DNA from: Kutzneria sp. 744 | GTDB taxonomy: Bacteria; Actinomycetota; Actinomycetes; Mycobacteriales; Pseudonocardiaceae | Length of the DNA stretch: 43,120 nt | Assembly: GCF_000568255.1 (NCBI RefSeq) | Contig: NZ_KK037166.1 | Location: 6,362,182-6,405,301 of the forward strand | Direction of reading: 5' to 3' | Part shown: one piece after another, positions 39,460-43,120 of the stretch | Layout of the letters: the number at the start of each line of letters is the position of its first letter | Numbering within the stretch: position 1 is the stretch's first letter | Translations under genes and position numbers: made by a program | Notes under the pieces: generated by a model | Seen by the model: only the letters and a program-made list of their open reading frames with translations | The model's database searches: none | What the model was told of the DNA's origin: nothing

Positions 39460-40781
39460 CGGTGGCCGCGGCCGGCAGACGGACGCCGGCCACCGCTGTC
39501 GCGGCCCACGCGCTGTTCCGCGTCTCCCCGCACGTCATCCTGTCGATCTACGTGCTGCTGCTGGCCTTGCCGCAGAACAACGTGCTGGTCGGCGGCGGTG
39601 GCGGGATCACGCCGGCCCGCGTGGTGGCCGGCGGCTGCCTGTTGTGGTGGCTGGTGGCGCGGTTCGCCGGCGGCTTCCGGCTCGCGGTCGGGGAGAGCCC
39701 GATCCGCCGGGTGTTGTTGCTGGCGCTGGCTTTGCTCGCCGCGGCGGATGCGGTGGCCTTCATGGGCGGCGTGCAGGACTCGCGGATCGCCAACGCCGAT
39801 CGCGGCGCGATGCTGTTCGTGCTGGCGGCGGGCGCCGCCCTGCTGGTGTGCGACGGACTGAGCAGCACTCGGGCCCTGCGCGCGGTTTTCGCCGGCGCCG
39901 TGGTGGGATTCACCGGCTCGGCCGTGTGCGCCATCCTCCAGTTCGGCACCAGCGTCGATCTGCGCAAACTGACCGTCTTTCCGGGACTGGTCGCGCAGGG
40001 GCTCGGCGACCTCGCCCTCGGCCGCGGCGGTCTTGAGCGGTCCATCGGCTTCTCGGGCCATCCCATCGAGCTGGCCGCGACCACCGTCGCGATGCTGCCG
40101 CTGGCTCTGCATCTCGCGCGGTACGGGCGATTCAAGCCGTTGTGGTGGATCTGCGCGGTGCTGCTCATCGGCGGCCCGCTGGTGTCGATCTCGCGCACCG
40201 GCCTGCTCGGCCTGACCGTGATCGGGATCTTCCTGCTACCCCGCTACGGCCTGGTGCGCTGGCTGTTCGTGGCCGGTGTGCTCAGCAGCGCGGTGTTCGC
40301 CGCCGGTGTCGTCTGGCCGCGGCTGCTCGACGTGCTCATCGACACGGTCACCGGGTCCAGCAAGGACTCCAGCATCTGGTCGCGACTGACCAAGTACGAC
40401 TACGTGTGGTCGCACTTCCTGGCCAAACCGCTTGGCGGGCAGGGCTTCGGCACCTACGTGGCGCCGATCCAGCCCTATCTGGACAACCAGTACCTGCTGA
40501 TCACGGTCGAGGCGGGGCTGCCGGGCCTGATCGCGTTCATCGCGCTGCTGGCCGTGCCGCTGTGGTGGGCCTTCCGGATCTGGCGGTCCAAGCACATCGA
40601 CTCGCCGCCCCAGGTGCGGGACGCGGCCTGGGCCGTCGCGGTGGCGCTGCTGGTGTGCACGATCAGCTTCGGCACCTACGACGGGCTGGCTTTCCCCCAG
40701 ATGGCTGGAATTTCGCTGTTGCTCGTCGGCTGCGCCGGTGCGCTGTACCGGATCGCCCAGCGAACCGAGGTGGCCGTATGA
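39456..40781 (+). CDS. Wzy/O-antigen-ligase-like polysaccharide polymerase
   Basis: ATG 39456 overlaps the Wzz-like stop by 4 bp. 441 residues, with about ten hydrophobic segments, e.g. VILSIYVLLLALPQ, LLLALALLAAADAVAF, ALLVCTISFGTYDGLAF. The large loop between later helices (SKDSSIWSRLTKYDYVWSHF then PLGGQGFGTYV) matches the Wzy_C/WaaL-type pattern. Such proteins polymerise or ligate undecaprenyl-PP-linked repeat units on the outer face. Sequence divergence in this family is high, so polymerase versus ligase is uncertain; the operon context favours polymerase. Confidence 0.82.
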   Translation: MTVAAAGRRTPATAVAAHALFRVSPHVILSIYVLLLALPQNNVLVGGGGGITPARVVAGGCLLWWLVARFAGGFRLAVGESPIRRVLLLALALLAAADAVAFMGGVQDSRIANADRGAMLFVLAAGAALLVCDGLSSTRALRAVFAGAVVGFTGSAVCAILQFGTSVDLRKLTVFPGLVAQGLGDLALGRGGLERSIGFSGHPIELAATTVAMLPLALHLARYGRFKPLWWICAVLLIGGPLVSISRTGLLGLTVIGIFLLPRYGLVRWLFVAGVLSSAVFAAGVVWPRLLDVLIDTVTGSSKDSSIWSRLTKYDYVWSHFLAKPLGGQGFGTYVAPIQPYLDNQYLLITVEAGLPGLIAFIALLAVPLWWAFRIWRSKHIDSPPQVRDAAWAVAVALLVCTISFGTYDGLAFPQMAGISLLLVGCAGALYRIAQRTEVAV

Positions 40782-41731
40782 CGCGGGTGATGGTCGCGGT
40801 CGTGACCTACAACTCCGCCGCCGATCTGCCGAGCCTCGTGGCCAGCCTGCCGGCCGGTCTGGACGGTGTCGACTGGCGGCTTGTCGTGGCGGACAACAAC
40901 TCTGCCGACGACAGCGTCGACGTGATCCGATGCCTGGCCCCGGCGGCGACGGTGGTGGAGACCGGCGCGAACCTGGGTTATGCCGCCGGCATCAACGCCT
41001 GCGCCGAGCTGGCCGAACCGGACGAGGCCCTGTTGGTGTTGAACGCCGACGTTGTCCTCGAACGTGGCTGCGCGCGGGCCCTGCTGGCCGCGTGTGCATC
41101 GGGATCGGTCGGTGTGGCCGTCCCGTTTGTCACTCGATCGGATGGACTTGTCGAGCCGACCCTGCGTCGTCGTCCGACGGTTTCACGCGTGCTGGCCGAG
41201 GCTTTGCTCGGGGCGCATGCCGGTTCGTTCGGGGAACGCGTGGCCACGCCGGCTCCGCCGCGTGACATCGACGTCGACTGGGCCAACGGCGCCGTGCTGC
41301 TGATTCCCGCCGACGTCCGGCGGCGCATCGGCCGGTGGCAGGAGGATTTGTTCCTCTACTCCGAGGAAGTCGACTACTGCCGCCGCGTCGTCGACGCCGG
41401 CTGGCGGGTTCGGCAGTGCGCGAATGCCCGCGCCATTCACCGCGGCGGCGATGTCACGGCGTCGCCGGCGCTGTGGGCCCAGCTGATCACCAACAAGGTC
41501 GTGCACGTGGCCCGCTGGGAGGGCCGTGCCGCCGCAGAACTCGTGTGGGCCACGTTGTTGCTGGCTCAACTCGTCCGACTACCGTTGCGCCGCGGCACCC
41601 ATCGCCGCGCGCTGTTCGAACTCCTGCGTGGCCGTCGGGCGTTGCTCGCCGGCCTGCCGACCAATCCGGCCGCGCCGCCGGAGTTCCGCCGCCGCATCCC
41701 GGTGACCGGGACGATTGGAGGCCGTGCTTGA
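40778..41731 (+). CDS. Family 2 glycosyltransferase, rhamnosyltransferase-like
   Basis: ATG 40778 overlaps the previous stop (ATGA). 317 residues. VMVAVVTYNSAADLPSL opens the GT-A fold; VVADNNSADDSVDVI, LLVLNADVVLE (metal site) and DLFLYSEEVDYCRRVVDAG (catalytic and acceptor region) are typical of the WbbL/rhamnosyltransferase type. The C-terminus is basic (RGTHRRALFELLRGRRALL) and may contact the membrane. Donor sugar is not determined. Its stop overlaps the TTG start of the next gene. Confidence 0.87.
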   Translation: MTRVMVAVVTYNSAADLPSLVASLPAGLDGVDWRLVVADNNSADDSVDVIRCLAPAATVVETGANLGYAAGINACAELAEPDEALLVLNADVVLERGCARALLAACASGSVGVAVPFVTRSDGLVEPTLRRRPTVSRVLAEALLGAHAGSFGERVATPAPPRDIDVDWANGAVLLIPADVRRRIGRWQEDLFLYSEEVDYCRRVVDAGWRVRQCANARAIHRGGDVTASPALWAQLITNKVVHVARWEGRAAAELVWATLLLAQLVRLPLRRGTHRRALFELLRGRRALLAGLPTNPAAPPEFRRRIPVTGTIGGRA

Positions 41732-42546
41732 AGGACTACGCCCTGCTGCCGAGACCGGTGAAGGACCTGCTCCGCCAGTCGGTCGGCCGCAACGTGGTCG
41801 GCGAGAACTGGTGGCGCCTGCGGTTCGCGGCCGAGCGGTTCGACGCCGAGCGGGCCGAGCACACCGAGGTCGTCGCGCTGGCGGCCGCCCTCGGCCGCGC
41901 GCCGTCGGCCACGGTCGCCGTGGTCATGCCGACCTATCGCCGTCCGGAGCGCCTGGTCGCCGCGGTCACCAGCGCCCTGAACCAGACGGTGCGGGACGTC
42001 GTGGTGATCGTCGTGGACGACGGTGGCGGCGAAGTCCGTGACCTGCCCGACGATCCCCGGATCGTCGCGTTGAGACTGTCGAAGAACCACGGCAGTCCAG
42101 GGTTGGCGCGCAATGTGGCCCTGCGGCTGAGCCGCTCGCCGTACGTGGCCTTCCTCGACGACGACAACACGTGGCGGCCGGACCACCTGGAACGGTCGCT
42201 GGCCGCGCTGAAATCCGGCGCGGGCATGGTCTACACGGCACTGCGGCGGCTGCGTGAGGACGGCAGCGAGCTCGACGTGCTGAGCCGGCCGTTCAACCGC
42301 GCGGCCCACCGCGACGGCGAGTGGGTCGACATCAATGCCGTGGTGCTGCGGCGTTTCCCCGGCGTCAGGTTCGATCCGTGGGCCCGGCCGCGCTGGGTGC
42401 ATCCCCGTGAGGACTGGGAGTTCGTGCACCGCGTCTCCGGCAAGTTACGGGTCCGCCACATTCCGGTGGCCACTGTGGACTATTCGGTGCACAGTGGCAG
42501 CTACTTCACCGACTGGGACGCGACCGCGATCGGAGCCACCACGTGA
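41728..42546 (+). CDS. Family 2 glycosyltransferase starting at TTG
   Basis: TTG 41728 is chosen: GGAGG lies 7 bp upstream, the codon overlaps the previous TGA (TTGA), and upstream in-frame sequence is the shadow of the preceding gene. 272 residues. A helical N-terminal extension (about 1-60) precedes the GT2 core: ATVAVVMPTYRRPERL, VIVVDDGGGEV, VAFLDDDNTWRPDHLERSL (DxD). The rest carries PREDWEFVHRVS and TVDYSVHSGSY. It is one of three GT2 enzymes of the operon. The acceptor is unknown. The stop overlaps the flippase start. Confidence 0.87.
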   Translation: MKDYALLPRPVKDLLRQSVGRNVVGENWWRLRFAAERFDAERAEHTEVVALAAALGRAPSATVAVVMPTYRRPERLVAAVTSALNQTVRDVVVIVVDDGGGEVRDLPDDPRIVALRLSKNHGSPGLARNVALRLSRSPYVAFLDDDNTWRPDHLERSLAALKSGAGMVYTALRRLREDGSELDVLSRPFNRAAHRDGEWVDINAVVLRRFPGVRFDPWARPRWVHPREDWEFVHRVSGKLRVRHIPVATVDYSVHSGSYFTDWDATAIGATT

Positions 42547-43120
42547 GCGAGGTCGTCGAGGACCCGCCGGACACCGACCGTGCCCTGTCCGGACAGGTCA
42601 AGCTGGGCCTGCGGTTCAGCCTGATCAACACGGTGTTCTCCCGCCTGGCGACCTTCGCCGTCGGCGTGCTGCTGGCCCGGCTGCTGGCGCCGGAGCAGTT
42701 CGACAATATACACGACCGCGCTGGTCGTGCAGACGCTGCTGCTCACCTTCAACGACTTCGGCACCGCGACCGCGCTGGTCCGCCACAAGGGCGAAGTGCG
42801 GCCGATGCTGCCGACGGTGTGGGCGTTCTCCGTCGGCGGCGCGACCATCGTCTACCTGCTGTGCCTGCTGACGGCCCCGTTCCTGGCCTCAGGCCTCGGC
42901 TCGCCACAGGCGGCGGACCTGGTGCGGGTGCTGTCGCTCAATGTGCTGCTCGACGGTTTCGCGGCGGTTCCCGGCGCGTTGCTGACGAGAAACCTGAGAC
43001 AGGCCAGGCGTCTCATCGCCGACGTCGCCGGACTGGTGGTCAACCTGGCGCTGACCGCCACGTTGGCGGTCACCGGGTTCGGCGCGTGGGCGCTGGTGAT
43101 CGGCCACGTCAGCGGCACCG
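42543..43120 (+). pseudogene. Wzx-type flippase (MOP family), frameshifted and cut by the window end
   Basis: GTG 42543 overlaps the previous stop (GTGA). The frame encodes a polar N-terminus and the first helix (LRFSLINTVFSRLATFAVGV then LLARLLAPEQF), as in MOP-family polysaccharide exporters. At about 42708 the frame changes: after QFDN the homologous sequence continues in the +1 frame as YTTALVVQTLLLTFNDFGTA and runs to the window end as helices of the same family (LVRVLSLNVLLDGFAAVPGA, LLTRNLRQARRLIADVAG). One extra base in GACAATATACACG explains it. If real, export of the polymer repeat unit would fail unless another flippase exists; a sequencing error is equally possible. Confidence 0.75.

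Noticed and set aside
1-43120. CRISPR arrays, rRNA genes, complete insertion sequences
   Set aside because: No regularly spaced 25-40 bp repeats, no rRNA-like sequence and no transposase or integrase frame were recognised.

Overview
The window is high-GC DNA with heavy use of GTG starts, 4-bp stop/start overlaps and small intergenic gaps. Together with a SARP/AfsR regulator, an actinobacterial integration host factor, two LdtMt2-like lipoprotein L,D-transpeptidases and the tRNA order Glu-Asp-Phe, this points to a filamentous actinomycete, most likely of the Pseudonocardiales. The assignment is inferred from gene content only.

Layout. (1) 1-5414: the end of an alpha/beta-hydrolase gene, a degenerate GGDEF-EAL protein whose tail is out of frame, an SRPBCC protein, and a SARP regulator with an NB-ARC-like domain. 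(2) 5441-18224 (minus strand): a tightly coupled operon for a two-subunit, PUFA-synthase-like (Pfa-type) iterative PKS. One subunit is ER-ER-KS-AT-ACP-KR and the other is KS-AT-DH-PPTase. Downstream are a free ACP, an alpha/beta-hydrolase and a glycosyltransferase gene that is damaged where it meets the SARP gene. The logical product is a reduced or partly unsaturated, possibly glycosylated, lipid chain. (3) 18544-31137: mostly housekeeping and cell-envelope genes: MazG-like pyrophosphohydrolase, DUF2786 protein, glmS, two L,D-transpeptidases, a mihF-like nucleoid protein and a two-RCK ion-channel-like protein. Among them sits an operon joining a YbaB-domain/ADP-ribosyltransferase fusion to an ADP-ribosylglycohydrolase. 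(4) 31138-33856: 2.7 kb without a convincing intact gene. It holds an 86-bp tandem palindromic repeat, an AT-rich islet and gene fragments. (5) 33857-34386: promoter, tRNA-Glu, tRNA-Asp, tRNA-Phe and terminator-like hairpins. (6) 34722-43120: a Wzx/Wzy-type exopolysaccharide operon: polyprenyl-phosphate sugar-1-phosphate transferase, sugar nucleotidyltransferase, three GT2 enzymes, Wzz-like protein, Wzy-like polymerase and a frameshifted Wzx-like flippase cut by the window end.

The best candidate for an undescribed system is the YbaB-ART/ADP-ribosylglycohydrolase pair at 24966-27228. It looks like a writer/eraser or toxin/immunity module with a nucleoid-type N-terminal domain, next to a nucleoid-protein gene. 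Other unusual items are the tandem pentapeptide tract in the sugar transferase, the 86-bp palindromic repeats with compensatory changes, and the tandem ER barrels of the PKS. Three apparent single-base frameshifts (near 806, 5462 and 42708) could be real lesions or assembly errors, and read-level checking would decide.
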